DNA of 64,000 bases from Ziziphus jujuba (Eukaryota > Streptophyta > Magnoliopsida > Rosales > Rhamnaceae). The DNA is taken from positions 25,353,001 to 25,417,000 of the forward strand of contig NC_083390.1 in NCBI RefSeq assembly GCF_031755915.1, written 5' to 3'. The position numbers were made by a program, and so were the translations under genes. The notes beneath the pieces are model-generated. The model saw nothing but the letters and a program-made list of their open reading frames with translations. It ran no database searches and was not told where the DNA came from. Numbering within the stretch: the first letter of the stretch is position 1; each line of letters opens with the position of its first letter. This document shows, in pieces, positions 38,441 through 51,790 of the stretch.

Positions 38441-39150
38441 AGCATATATTTCTTCTTTGGATCGTAATTTCAAATCATAAATCATTTCCTATATGTTACG
38501 ATTTGCTATATGTCAAACGAATGAGGCTATTAGATAATAGATGGCCATTTTTTATTTTTTTATTTTTTCATTTGAGGTAGTTTGCATACCTACTCTTCTG
38601 ATAGCTGCTCGAGTGGTTTTTTAACTTTTTATAATTCTCACTATATATTTTCCCCCAATTAATCTCTATACTTATTTATTTATAGCTTTCACTTAGGTCC
38701 CTCTCTTTGGTACAGTCAAGTGGTAAAAACATTTTTGTCAGTCAATAAAATTTACCTTCCAATTTCCACCCAACTATTAAAAAAAGAAAAAAGAAAAAAA
38801 AAGGTATTGGTTAGGAAAAAGAATATGCTATTCAACATAATTTGAGTTGTATGTTGGTTCAGAACATTGAACCCGTCAATCCTCATAAAGATGGCCATGC
38901 TTATTTTGAACTTTAATGAATCAAAACTGCGCTGAAAAACATTTTTATTATGAAAACATATGTCAGGTTGGTGGTCCAATCCAACTATGAAAATTTAGAG
39001 CTTTGGGTTACTAGGCTCTTATATATATGGCTTTGGTATTTTTTTGCAACATTAATTGAACCATATATAAATTTCAGCATGTTCCACCTGGTGCATCCTT
39101 CGTTTTGGGTACATATTTTGAGCCAATGGTTGGACTTTGGAACATAGTGG

Positions 39151-39362
39151 GTGCGATAAACACGTTGGATTTGCTATGACTTTGATGACATCCATAGTCA
39201 TAAAACAAAAAACATTGAAAATGAAACATATATAGTATATAATATATAGTGGGAGCGGATCTTTGCTTGATGGAATTTGCCTAAGAATTTTATCGATGTT
39301 TCATAACAACATACAGCTATTTGAGGTTAAGAGAGCAGCCTCTAGAAGTGATCATTTGACAA

Positions 39363-39403
<41 letters not shown>

Positions 39404-40731
39404 CATTTAAGGAATTACAATAACAATAATATGAATAATAATAATACTCGAAAAAGAAGAAACTTGTAGATAAAGGAACACGCTTTCTTGAGTCTTGACC
39501 ATAGAAAGTCTTCATATGCTTGTTTCCAACTATTTTCTTGTGGTCCTTTTTTTTTTTTTTTGTTTTTTTTAATTTTATTTCTTACAAGGGACGTTTCAAT
39601 CTACTTTCTGTATTTCTAATGTTTATGACATTTAGGTCTCTGACTTGTGCCTCATGCATTATTAACTTTGACGCCGTAATTTGGGAATATATTTGCTGTA
39701 CAGAATACTAATTTTCTTTTATGTGAGAATATTTTATGTTTAATATCATTCTACATTGATGAGTATTGATGATTTTGTTGGTCAAAATTTCTTCATTTTA
39801 TTTCCATGTATGTAACTAATTACCTAATTAATTAATTACAAATTCATAATCAAATCATGAGATATAATATTGCTAGGCAGCTTCTGTCGTAAGACCTTTT
39901 TTTGTTTTTGGGGAAAAACGTGTCCTAGTGATATGTTTCAAACTTTCAATCTCTCAGAAATGGCCGAAATTATCAACTGGATCCCGCCCTATTTAATTGA
40001 CGAAATTTAGATTTGATCTGAATATTAAAATTTACATACATGTAGTCCAACTCTTTCAATCCTCTCACTTTTTAGTCTACAGTGGATTCAAATTACCGAA
40101 CCAAAAACAATTTAAAACCCCTGTCAAAATAATAATTCTTTATTACATCTAGCTTAAATTTAATATTCGGGCTAATTAATTATATTTAGATATTTAATTC
40201 ATTGTTGCCCTTTTGTTCCCTTGACCGGTAGTACCTTGACCGTGAGAAAACTTTGAACCTAACATTCATATGCACAACTATTTTCCTTTTTTTTTTTTTT
40301 TTGGAGGAATTATGTTCCTAATTATCAATTTTTTTTTATTTACATTAATTGTCCCAAGTCGGTTTATGTTGTTTACTAGACTTTAGATAAAGAGTACACC
40401 ACCAAATTAAAAATAATTAGAAAGTCAAAAAAAAAAAAAAAAAGGGGGAGACACGCACAGACAGTTCCATAAAATAATCATAAAAGAAACGTGGCAGAGC
40501 TCTACAAGAAGACGTGGCAGAACACTATTGGTGGTCAGCTTTCACAGGAGCTTAAACAGAAGCGTCAGGGCCTTTCGCTGTAGGAGGGTCAACCCAAAAG
40601 ATGGTCAACTGTACTCATTTTTCGCGCCACATTAACGCATCGTTTTTTATTCAATAATTAAACAAAAAAGAATATTTAATTAATTATACCTCTTGATTTA
40701 TACTAAAATCAATAATTATTACTCAACAAAG

Positions 40732-40764
<33 letters not shown>

Positions 40765-41113
40765 TTTTGGTGGCGGGTGTTGACGTAACCAAAGAATGGA
40801 GTTGAAGAGGAAATAGTAACGATTCGATAAAGAGGTTCAGGTTACGTTTCGATAAAGAGGCTCAGGTTCTTCTTCTTCTTTTTCTCACGGCATTTCTCAT
40901 CATTGAGATGTTGAATTGAATTTTGTCACAGAGAGAGAGAGAGAGAGAGAGAGTTAGAGAGAAAATATTATAAACACGAATTGATAGGACGCGAACGCTT
41001 TTGTGTTTTGGATTTTTTGTTTTTCTCCATTCAATTTTGACATATATTTTTTTTTCTTTTTTGGTTTTAATTTGAAATTAAAAATTTTGGATCGTTGAAA
41101 GAAAGCTAGAGCA
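39151..41113. other. Intergenic upstream of the BAR-type gene
   Basis: No gene seen. It contains a TTA microsatellite (40732-40764) and a GA-repeat leader (40932-40953) just upstream of the BAR-type gene start. ACGTGGCAGA occurs twice, at about 40490 and 40513. Confidence 0.55.
40732..40764 (+). repeat. (TTA)n microsatellite
   Basis: About ten TTA/ATT units, 350 bp upstream of the BAR-type gene start codon. Confidence 0.95.
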
Positions 41114-44100
41114 ATGAAAACGTCACTGAGAAAATTGCGAGGTTTTGCACTCCACAAGCACGAAGCCAAGGACCAGAGAGATCTTAGGCCTCTCGCTAAA
41201 TTGGATGAGCTTGCTCAGGCTTCTCGGGTAAGCTTCTTCTTCTTCTTCTTCTACTTCTTCTCTCTTACCTTCTATCTGGCGCGAAGCTGAAAGGCGTACA
41301 AGAAAAACGTTAGGCGAAGAAAGTTTAGAATTTTAAAGCATTCACTTTCTTTTAGGGATTTTTTTTTTATTTTATTTTAATAATAAGCTGAGGATTTTTC
41401 TCGGCGGAAACTGGTTTAGATTCATTGTAGTTCCATGGAGGGAAAAAAGCCTTGGAAATGGATTTTCTAGGTTTTGATGGTAGTGGGAAATGGTTATTTT
41501 TACTTTCTTTCTTTCTATTCAAAATTTATTATATTTGGGTTGTAAATTGAGAACTCGAACATTTTGGAAGTTGGAAACTTGTACGTGGATGGGTCATGAC
41601 CTAATTTCAGAATAATTACATTACATAATTGTTTTTAGATTGACAAACTGAAATTCATTCAGTTTTGCCCAAGTTGGTGATTGTTTGCGTATTGTATATT
41701 GTATGTGTTTTCCTGTTATGGTTGTTTGGGAAATGTTTAAAAGCGATTTGCCAATCAGTTTTCTGAGAGACTGCTGTGGTGCTTTCTCGCAGGACATGCA
41801 TGATATGAGAGACTGTTATGATAGCTTACTTTCTGCAGCTGCTGCTACGGCAAATAGCGCCTATGGTATTTCACTTTCCTTTTTCTTTTTGTCTCCATTT
41901 TTTTGTTTTTATAATTGATTTGATTGTACGGTGTGCTTCTATTATTAGGGATAGATTTTTATAATTGTCCTGAAAAAAGCTTTAGTAAAACTAGCATTAT
42001 TCTAGTTTGGACATGTAACTTGAAAAACTGTTTTCTGGTTTTAGGAAGCGACATTTCTTTAAAACCATAAGACAGTTTCAAAGATTTACCCAATAAATAA
42101 ATAAAACAGTTTCGAAATTACATGGCCAAACGAACTTATCCTATAGTTATTAGATGACATGGTTAATTAAATGTTATTATTATTTTTAAATTTGTTTTTT
42201 TTAGTGTGACAATTCAAGTATGAAGTAATTAGATATTTGTCATGTAGGATCTTTTGTGCTGCGTATTGTTTTAATTATATTCTTACACCTTTTCTATTAC
42301 TCAGAATTCTCAGAGTCATTGCGGGAAATGGGTGCTTGTCTTCTTGAGAAAACTGCATTGAATGAGGATGAAGAAAGTGGTAAAGTGATCAGAAACTCTA
42401 TTGCATCTTCCCACACCCACCACCACCTCCCCCCCCCCCCCCCCCCCCCCCCCAACATTCCCTCATCATGAGCAGTAATAGTAAATAATGTTTTTATTGG
42501 TAATTTAAATCCTTTGTCTCACTTCACATCTCCTTCTTTGTCTCATTACTCATTTATTTTTGCGTCAAAACTAGGGTAGGGATACAACATGGCTCTTTAA
42601 TTGCATGTTTATTTTTCCTTAAGATGAAAACCGTATTGGTACATGGAGAAGAGATAGTGGATAGAGTATCTGAATTTTGATTTAAAAGTGAACTATTCTT
42701 GAATCTTTAATGAGGATTTTGTCACCTATTTCTCACTTGAAAGAATGAAGGAAAGAATGTTTAAGTTTGTGTCTTTGAAATATGAGTGATAAAATGTTTG
42801 TGCAACATTATCTAAATCACACGTTGGTCTTGATGATTGCTGGTTCATGTTGCCTCTTAATTCTATTTGCGGAACCACACACACACACACATATATACAC
42901 ATACATATTCCTCATCTGAAATGCATTTTGGGTGTTTCTCAGACATATCGATTCACATAGGGTTTGATCCTTTGGATTAATAAGTTAATATCTTCAAACC
43001 AAGAATGTGTTGTGAGAATAAGCTATGCTTCTCTCTTGTACTCTCTCTCTCTATCTCTCTCTCTCTCTCTCTCATACAGAGTCTCTCTTGCAAAAATGTG
43101 TGACTCCTGCCAGTTTAATTTGAATTAGCTACACAAACTTTTTACTTATATGTATTTTTATGCAGGTAAAGTTCTCTTAATGCTAGGGAAGGTTCAGTAT
43201 GAACTCCAGAAGCTTATTGATAACTATGTGAGACCTAGTTACTTTGTATTAGTGAACATTATTTTCTTCAGTTTGCTTTTGTAGCTTTGTAATGGGTTAT
43301 TGTTATGTCTTTGCATATCTCAGCGCTCTCATATATTCCAGACAATCACAGTCCCATCAGAGTCTCTTCTTAATGAGCTCCGGACTGTTGAGGTGTGTTT
43401 ACGTGATCTCTTTTATCCATCAGAATTTTCTAGTTCTATACTTTTCCCTTCTCCATAAATAGATTCTCAATCTCCTAGCAATTGCCATACGATTGTAAAT
43501 GGTCAATTCCCACTTTATGTAATTCCATTTTTCCTTTGCATAATTCTTAAATACTGAAGTCTAAAAATGACTAATTCAAAGTATCTCAGCGTGTTTGAAG
43601 TTTATGTTTTAAGTGCAGTTGGACTTACAATACTATCTTTTATATATAAAGCTATTTCTTGTTGGAATGCCATCAATTTTTTATATTGTCAGAACATTGA
43701 TACCTGCAACAAGTGCTTAGAATTTGCAATTGCATTTTCTAACATGGTAATTTTGCATTATTGTTTTTATATAGCCATTCAACTATTTTATGTTTTTCTC
43801 TTTCATGTTCATGCAGGAGATGAAACGGCAATGTGATGAAAAGAGGTTCAATATAACTGTTTCTTATTTCACACGTACACACAAACACTCATCTTTTTTG
43901 TGAATAACTTCTTATTATGGTCGATGATGATCTACAGAGATGTATATGAATATATGAAAACTAGACAGAGAGAGAAGGGAAGGTCAAGAAGTGCAAAGGG
44001 AGAGAGTTTTTCAATGCAGCAACTGCAAATGGCTCGTGATGAGTATGATGAGGAGGCAACATTATTTGTTTTCCGTTTGAAGTCTCTGAAGCAAGGACAA

Positions 44101-46414
44101 TCTAGAAGTCTACTTACGCAGGCAGCTCGTCACCATGCAGCTCAGGTATTCTTTCTTTTTCGTTTTCTTCTGCTTCTGCTTCTCCTTCCTCTGCTTTATT
44201 TTCTTCTGTCTTTGAGGTGGATAGTGATTAACCTGCACTTTCTCTGTTCAAAACAGTTATGCTTCTTCAAAAAGGCCCATAAGTCCCTTGAGGCTGTAGA
44301 GCCACATGTAAAATTGGTAAGTGACCAGCAGCATATTGATTACCATTTTGGTGGACTTGAAGATGATGATCGGGATGATGATGATGACGACGATGACGAC
44401 GATAGCTATGATACGAATGGTGATGGGGAATTAAGCTTTGACTATGGGCAAAGTGACCAGGAGAAAGATGTTTCTGTTTCTAAGTCAAGAAACTCAATGG
44501 AGGTAACCATTTAATTTGCTTTGCTTCTAGATTGGAAATTCATAATAGTTTTATACCTGAATTTACTACTGTGTCAAATAGAATTTGGTAACTCATAAAG
44601 AAAGGTTTTGGGGATTAACTTTATGGGTTGATATACAATTAAATTACATATACATTCATCCATATGCAAAGAGAGATGCTCATTTAATATCTTTTATTAG
44701 TCTTAAGAATTTTGTATTGTTACTTCACAATGCCATAGTTTTGTATGTCAAATATTCTTTTTAAAACATGAATATAATTAAAGCAAGAGTCCTGGAGCAA
44801 GTAATCTTTTGTTTTTGCTGGTAAGTAACTGCTATTTAAAGCAAAATAAATGTTGTTATCTTGGAGCATCTTGTTTGCTTTTATGAAACATGATTACCAT
44901 AATATTACTTGTTAGCCAATCGTTTACTTGTTTAAATGGAAAAATAATTTTAGATTGCTTCTTAATCAAGAACTATTTCTCAATTATGACCTATATAATG
45001 CAGTTGGATCAGGTGGACATTACGTTTCCCACGGTTGTGAAGGAGGAATCCATCGAGGTACAAGAATTACTCTGTTATTACTCCCTGAAATACACTTGAC
45101 TATCATATATATATGTGATGCATAGTGGGATCGGATGGGCCCGTACCTCTATTATTCAATCTTTGGTAATTTTGAGATGGTTAGATTGAGTGTTCACGCA
45201 CCTGTGGTTTAATATCCATGTAAATGAAACATTTTCTTCCAATAGTTTGCTTTAGGTGATACTGAATCTGTATGCCAAAACCAGTTAGGCCATTGGACTT
45301 GATTGATTCTGATTTATTATACCAAAAACATGTTAAAACATAGAACAATGTCTCTCCCCTTTTTGGCTCTGAGACCTGGACAGTGATTATTTTACCTTTG
45401 AGAACCAGCAAGCTTCTAATTTTAGCTTACACGTTTTAATCCATTTTGGCATCTTTGCAGGAAAATCTTGATAGACATCGCAGGAATTCTTTTTCCCGTA
45501 AGGCTAGGATGGTCAGCCAATCGGCCCCACTTTTTGCTGAGAATAAAGTGGATCCTGCTGAAAAATTGAGACAACTCCGACCATCATTCTCAAAGAAGTT
45601 CCACTCATATGTATTACCCACGCCAATTAATACAAAAGGTTCTGTTTCTACGGGATCCGTTAACCCTGTGACTCACACAGCACAGACAAGTCTAAGCGAG
45701 CGTACACAGAATTTATGGCATTCATCACCATTGGATCCAAGGAAGTACGAGACTTTTACTGGAAAGGGGAAGGTTTCTGGACCTGCTGTGACAAAAGCAG
45801 AGTCTGTACTGAAAGAGAGCAACAATATAGCATCCACTCAGTTACCCCCTCCATTGTTAGATGGGCATGTATTTCCACAGCATGATAAATTTACTGCTTC
45901 TGATTCTAAAAAAATTAAAAGACAAGCCTTTTCTGGTCCATTGACGAGTAAACCTTGGTCAACAAAACCAGTCCCAGTGACACACCCTCAATTGTTCTCT
46001 GGACCTATATTACGAAATCCAATTCCTCAACCTTCATCATCACCACCTAAAGTGTCTCCAAGTGCTTCCCCTACTATTCTGTCCTCACCCAAGATAAGTG
46101 AGCTTCATGAGCTTCCTCGGCCTCCTTCCGGTTCTGCCTACAAGTCCTCAAGATCACCAGGGGTGACAGGATATTCAGCCCCCTTGGTATCTAGAGGTCA
46201 AGCACATGCTAAAAAAAAGGCGGTGTCAAATTCTGCATCTCCTCTGCCAACACCTCCTTCTCTAGGCATCTCCCGTAGCTTCTCAGTACCCTCAAGTGAT
46301 CCTAGGGTTGTTGAAGTACAAGTGTCCAAACCAATGTCACCTTTTCACGGTTCTCAGATGGGTGAAGATGTTGCTTCACCTCCTTTGACACCAATTGCTC
46401 TATCTAACAGTTAG
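41114..46414 (+). CDS. BAR-domain protein with Pro/Ser-rich tail, At2g33490-like
   Basis: Ten exons: 41114-41227, 41793-41865, 42305-42379, 43166-43227, 43324-43392, 43817-43845, 43938-44145, 44257-44502, 45004-45057, 45461-46414; 627 residues. It resembles the plant family annotated as At2g33490-like hydroxyproline-rich proteins. Residues of about 1-240 are helical and charged (start MKTSLRKLRGFALHKHEAKD; later EMKRQCDEKRDVYEYMKTRQ). They fit an AH/BAR fold, which dimerises and binds curved membranes. An Asp-rich run (about 246-259) follows. The last exon alone encodes half the protein, a Pro/Ser-rich tail with many SP and PP motifs and no signal peptide. So the hydroxyproline-rich label probably misleads, and a cytosolic membrane-trafficking role is more likely. 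Substrate or partners are unknown. Confidence 0.9.
42429..42453 (+). repeat. Poly-C(25) within BAR-gene intron 3
   Basis: Twenty-five C residues 50 bp after the exon 3 donor. The G-rich complement is on the template strand. Confidence 0.95.
43040..43073 (+). repeat. (CT)n microsatellite in BAR-gene intron 3
   Basis: CT repeat interrupted once by CTAT, about 90 bp upstream of the exon 4 acceptor. Confidence 0.93.
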
Positions 46415-48103
46415 GCATCATCAACCTGTTCAGAGACTGTCATTTTGGTAGTTATAAAATCAAAGGTAATTTGGACCCACTTCTATTGATCTTATTTCTG
46501 AAAATTATCGTTTAAACATTGATGTTAGGTGGTATTTACTGTTTGGAACTTTAAAACATTTAGCAACTGCAATTCTGCTTTGACATTCAGGGTAAGAATC
46601 TAGTGAGATTATTGAACTGCTATTGGTTGCTCGTTTTCTTTTTAAATGTACGAGAAGGAACAAAGAGACTAAAAAAAGAAATTAGGTTTGTGGATCCCCC
46701 ATGTTGGGGTCAATATGAAGCTGGAAATAGGTAATGTACCACTGAAGTTCGTTTATGAGAAAAGAAGGTAGGAAGATAGTGCTTTGGGGGTTGGGGTTGA
46801 AGGATGCTTATCTAAGTAAGAGTGTTGGGGAAGAGTAGATGATATGCCTTATTCTTAGGGAACATTTAAGCAGCTTTATTAGAGGAGAAATTAATTAACA
46901 AAATTGTATATCTTCATGGAGGGATGCTAAAATGAATGATCACTAGTTTATTTGTCCAACATGGCATGTTCCAGTTTCCCCGTATATAGTAACTGTAGTT
47001 GTTTTGCAGTGGTTGCAATACAATCTGGTCTTGAAGTATGGTGATATATGTCGTGTAACAAGTTTTTATGTGATAGCTTCATCAGATAATCCTGTTATCC
47101 TTCTTCATATGAATTGTATATATGCACATAGAGTTTTATTATGTTTTCCATGTTTAGCTTCATTTTTCAATTTCTGGTTGTGGTGTTTCATTTTCTAAAG
47201 TGGTAATTATATGAAATGGACACAGGTGCAAATTGATTGTAGTTTACTTGTAGCCGTGATTTTGTTGCCAACTTGCAACAACAGATAGCGGGGGAAAGAT
47301 TGTTTCTCATCAGCTCGAATAGGCGCCCATCTGTAAATAACCTTTTCTTCTGTAGTATTTCTCTATTCTTTTTGCCATTGTTATTCATTGAAGATCCTGT
47401 ATGATAGGCTTATGGCATAAGTTATTTAAATAATTTCCCTCCGTTCCGTCATTGAGAAATTTTGTATTTTTTTTTTTCTGAGCAATTAATATTTTTTTAC
47501 CTTTTATTTATTTATTTATTTATTATTATTTTTTAATGTATCCGAGCAATTAATAGTTTATTTTCATTGTTATTTACTACCCCTTTGTGATCCAAAGATG
47601 GCTGTTTGATTCCTTGGAGAAAAATGTTGCATACAGTTTAATTATAAAATATTTCTTAATCTTCTAAACACGTGAGACTTAAAATTATGTGTATTCACTT
47701 CCAATTAATTCTCTAAATTTTATATTTTCCTATCGACTTCTTAACAGGCAGTTATTACTCGACAACTTTCTTTTCCGATTACTTGTTTTCACTTTTCAGC
47801 CCTTAAAAGGACAACTTCATACTCTAGCTTTCAAACTAAGTATCTTCAACGTTTTTCCCTTCTTTTTTTTTTTTTCCCCCTCTCTTGTTTTAGGGTGAAT
47901 TTCAAACTCCGTATCTTAAGTAAAACAAACAGAAACTTAACATAAGAGCCAATAATTTGTAAGTCGTATAGCAAGGTACCGGTTGGTATCATCTGAATTC
48001 TCAGCAATATTTATATTTTCCTGCCCCTTTTTCTAGTGCTTGAGGTAATTACTGAGTGTTGATTGATTCAAAATTTTTCCATTGCCTTTCTGTTAATATA
48101 TCT

Positions 48104-48134
<31 letters not shown>

Positions 48135-48305
48135 TATATATATATGTTGTATGGTACAATTAATAACCATCACATAAACCAACTGTTCTGGAATCTACAC
48201 GTAAACCCCACACCCACAGAAAGTTAACCCCTAACATGGAGATGAAATTTGGCTCTACCGCTTGATAAGAAGGCTCCTTTTGATTTTCCAAGTAAAATTT
48301 TCTTT

Positions 48306-48348
<43 letters not shown>

Positions 48349-48601
48349 TAAAGCACAGAATAAGCCTTCCCACTAAGAGTGCATTTTCTAATATAAGCTA
48401 GCAACACTTTGTTGCTCCGTTGGTGTCGGCATGCACAAAGACATGATCATGCACAACTTCCTCCAATATCGTACCTTACAAACCCCATAAGTTCTGGTCC
48501 TTCCAATCTTGGGTTATTTTTGAAACTGCATCCAAACAAAATACCATAAGAGGAACCCCATTAAAAAACCAAAGCTTGAAATGAATAAATGGAGATAATA
48601 A
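46415..48601. other. Convergent intergenic region
   Basis: Lies between the plus-strand BAR-type gene and the minus-strand LRR gene and should hold both 3' UTRs. No gene is seen. It contains adjoining TA and GA microsatellites (48305-48348). Confidence 0.55.
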
Positions 48602-50653
48602 TCATAAGCCCAAAGACGTGCACGTGAATTGTGAATGATCATCAATGAATCTGTGGTACCTTTCCTCTGAGAGTTTAGAGAACGAGCCCATGGTTGGAAT
48701 TGTACCACACAAATCATTATCTGACACGTCACTGCAAATTTTTTTAATCGGAATTAGAGAGAGAAAATATATATACATATATATAGACAAAAAAAAAAAA
48801 AAGGGTGTTGTAGGAATTTCACGGAGGGAAACATTACAAGATCTTGAGGTTTCCGAGTTTAGTAAGTTGTCTGGGAATCCTTCCAGTCAGCCTATTGCTG
48901 TTCAGTCTCCTGCATGGACCTTTACGTGAGCTCCCCCAAACACAGTAAACACAAACTCCATAATTATAGCTCTGTGAAAAAATTAATTATCATAATTAAT
49001 GCTTACAGGAATTTCAGATTCGAGAGCTTGGATAGGGAAGGAGGGATAGAGCCAGTGAGGTTGTTATGGTAAAGATCCAAGCTTAGGAGGCTCTTTAATC
49101 CTCCAAGTTCATTAGGAATAGGACCAGCCAAGTTGTTCATGTACAATTCCCTGCACCAACAACCAATCCTTGTTGTTATTAAATGCATATGAACCATCAT
49201 CAGTCATGCCACCTTTAAGGGCTATACATCTCAAACCCTTTATCCAACGGTACCGGACTGCGTGTCTAGGTGGGGTGGGTGTGACTTCTCATAAATGTTT
49301 TCTACATTTTACAGCAAACAGAATTGTAACGGTAATTAATAATAATAATAGTAATAATAATATGCCTTATTTTCATTTATGTATTTTTTTTGTCTGTATT
49401 GTATCATTAGACCAAACTCACTGATTTCTAAGTTTTGATTTTTGTGATTTTTTTAATTATTTACTATTATTTTTTTTTCTGTTTTGTCATTTCGGAACAT
49501 AAAATTTCCCAATGCAACCTTCACATGACAGCATCTCTGGCAAAGAATATATTAAAAATAATAATATACAAGTGTATTATGTAATTGATAAAGAAGAGGG
49601 TAAGATTCTGATACTCACAAATACTGAAGGCGCTGAAGCTTTCCCAACTCGGGTACTAGACTGCCCGTCAGGTTTGCATTTCCAAGGTCCCTGGATTGGA
49701 TATAATTTTACTTGCTTTAATATTTTTATGATATGAAGACTAATTTTAAATAATACTGCTGAAAAAACATATTGTAATTTAAACACCAAATTAAGTTCAT
49801 TTCGTTTCCTATTTGAATGCAAACCTAGATAATAATTTCATACATCATTTTTATTTATTTATTAATTTTCTCCTTATCTTGCAGAAACGCCAAACCCATT
49901 ATCCACCACAAACAAGAACAAAAGGAAATGCCAAAAAAGAAAAACATAAAAAGAGTAATACAAAAGCTTTTGTCCCCTCGGGAAGAATCTCACATGCATG
50001 GAAAAGTAAGGCTCAAACTGAGACCTCAGTTTTTTTCTTCTTTACCTCGTGTTTTTAGCTGAGTATTTTTTTTTGGGCAAATGTTTTTAGCCAAGCATTA
50101 ATGAATAATGGATATTCCCAAGTCACATTTAAGCTATGCTGCTTTGTATGTAAGGCAAAATGGAGAAATCAAGAACTAACAAGAACAAAATTTCACTCTC
50201 TAATGAAAAAAACAAAAAAAAAAAAAGGATCAAAAAAGGAGGGAGTAGATGAATTACAATCGGGTAACCCGACTATCACTGTCACAAGTAACATGGAACC
50301 AAGTACAAGGATCCACCAAAGTCGGATCCCAACTCTGCAAAACATTATTTGGGTCCTTCACAGCCCTTCTCAGTGCATACAGAGCATCACCTGTTCATCC
50401 ACCAACAACACCATACGTTAAAACTTTGTCATATATAGGTGTAAAATTACATATTAAAACCAAACAAATGTTATGAATTAAAAGGACAAAAAAAGCAATC
50501 TGAAAAAGGAAAAAAAAAAAAAAAAAAAAGAGTAGTACCCCAGAGTAGACATTTTTGTTTACCTTCAGAGTTTGCATTGGTTGGCGGTAAAGACCATATT
50601 AGACGGAGAAGAAGAGAAGCTGAAAGCAGAGGAAACAGAGTCCAGATCGCCAT
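48602..50653 (-). CDS. Secreted leucine-rich repeat protein, SERK-ectodomain type
   Basis: Six minus-strand exons: 50653-50563, 50390-50258, 49690-49619, 49150-49007, 48909-48838, 48731-48602; 213 residues. A signal peptide ([15 protein letters not shown]) is followed by the LRRNT cap, [18 protein letters not shown] with PCTWFHVTC containing the paired cysteines. Then come about five LRRs carried on 72- or 144-nt exons (72 nt is one 24-residue repeat), all split at the same codon phase. The last LRR includes NDLCGTIP, and the protein ends shortly after FTCTS. There is no membrane segment or kinase. It belongs to the plant LRR1 family of short apoplastic proteins (Arabidopsis At5g21090, pepper CaLRR1), which resemble SERK ectodomains and have been linked to defence and receptor modulation. 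Its exon pattern differs at the 3' end from the two other LRR genes to the right. Confidence 0.93.
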
Positions 50654-50725
50654 TGATTAACTAGCAAAGCTTGGAAGTTGGAAATGAGAAGTTGTTGGGG
50701 GTTATAGATGCTGATAGGTTTATGT

Positions 50726-50728
<3 letters not shown>

Positions 50729-50758
<30 letters not shown>
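50729..50758 (-). repeat. (CT)n in LRR gene leader
   Basis: Reads as CT repeats on the coding (minus) strand, between the TATA box and the ATG. Pyrimidine repeats are common in plant 5' leaders. Confidence 0.9.
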
Positions 50759-50760
<2 letters not shown>

Positions 50761-50820
50761 GAATGATTGGCCTCTTTCTTCAAAGAAATGAAGCAAGGAA
50801 TCAAAACTTTGTAGGGTGGA

Positions 50821-50826
50821 TTTATA
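50821..50826 (-). promoter_or_regulatory. TATA box of the LRR gene
   Basis: CTATAAAT on the minus strand, about 170 bp upstream of the start codon and just 5' of the CT-rich leader. Confidence 0.55.
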
Positions 50827-51267
50827 GAGCTCACAAAAGGACTAGTCGTATTGTAAGCTAAAAGCACTAATTAGTAATTAGTAATTACCAATGTTTTAAA
50901 TTATGTTAGGAGGTCATGCATATCATCATGTCCATTCCCACTAAAATCCCTATATTACCCCTACTTATTCACACATTTCACAGCTGTGTCCTCTTCTCCT
51001 AAAGTTGGTCAGAGTCAATAGATTTTGAGAATAAAGAGGCAAGCCAATAAATAAAAAAAATAGAAACAAAAAAAAAAGGTTAACGCACCCCTATTACCTA
51101 GAGCTTAGAATATAGAAGAGGAACATATTTTATATTTATTGGCCTTTTGTTTTGTGTTTAATTATTATTATTATTTTTTATTTTTTATATTTACCCCAAA
51201 AAAATTATATTTATTTTATTATTTTTCCTAGTGCTTATGTCTTTGGTGATACCATAATACTATGATA

Positions 51268-51790
51268 TAGGGGTGGGCTCGGTTCGGTTCGGTTCGGTTT
51301 TGTGATCTTTTTTAAACCGAACCGATCGGTTCGGTTTGGATTGGATACAAAACCGAACCGAACCGACCGTTACATTCAACCCAAACCGAACCGAACCGAA
51401 TGAATATTTTTCGGTTTGGGTTGGGTTCACGGGTTGGGCTGGGTTGGGCTTTCTGATGGGCTTCGGCCCAAATTTTTTTATTTTTGGTTTAGGCCGGTTT
51501 GGACCTTATGATTAGCTTCACTTTCAGCCCAATTTTTTGTATTTTTGGTTTGGGCCAGTTTGGACCTCATGCATATTTCATGACTAAACCTTCACCTTTG
51601 GATTATTATGGGTCGGTTCGGTTTGGGTTGGGTAAATTTTCTACCCACCCGTAACCCGAACCGAAAACCACGGGTTCAATACATATGTAACCGAACCGAC
51701 CCGTTTAACAGTTAAAAACCAACCCAAACCGACCCAAATAGTTCGGTTCGGGCGGGTTGGTCGGTTTGGGTCGGGTTTTGCCCAGCCCTA
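51268..51790. mobile_element. Non-autonomous hAT-type MITE, 523 bp
   Basis: The element begins TAGGGGTGGGC and ends GCCCAGCCCTA, imperfect terminal inverted repeats of hAT type. It is flanked by a perfect 8-bp target duplication CTATGATA at 51260-51267 and 51791-51798, the size expected for hAT. The interior is largely made of CGGTTCGGTTCGG and its complement, with GGGTTGGGCT variants, so the two halves can fold back. It has no transposase frame. GC content is far above the flanks. Confidence 0.85.

Larger units (their letters stand above)
37195..39150. repeat. Tandem repeat unit R2 (about 1.95 kb)
   Basis: Second copy of R1, longer because it includes about 600 bp (37840-38440) absent from R1. 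It also includes a C-run of 26 followed by CAACC and an A-run of 21. A fragment of the unit start (GGAACATAGTGGGTGCGATAAA) appears again at 39138, suggesting that more copies once existed. Confidence 0.8.
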
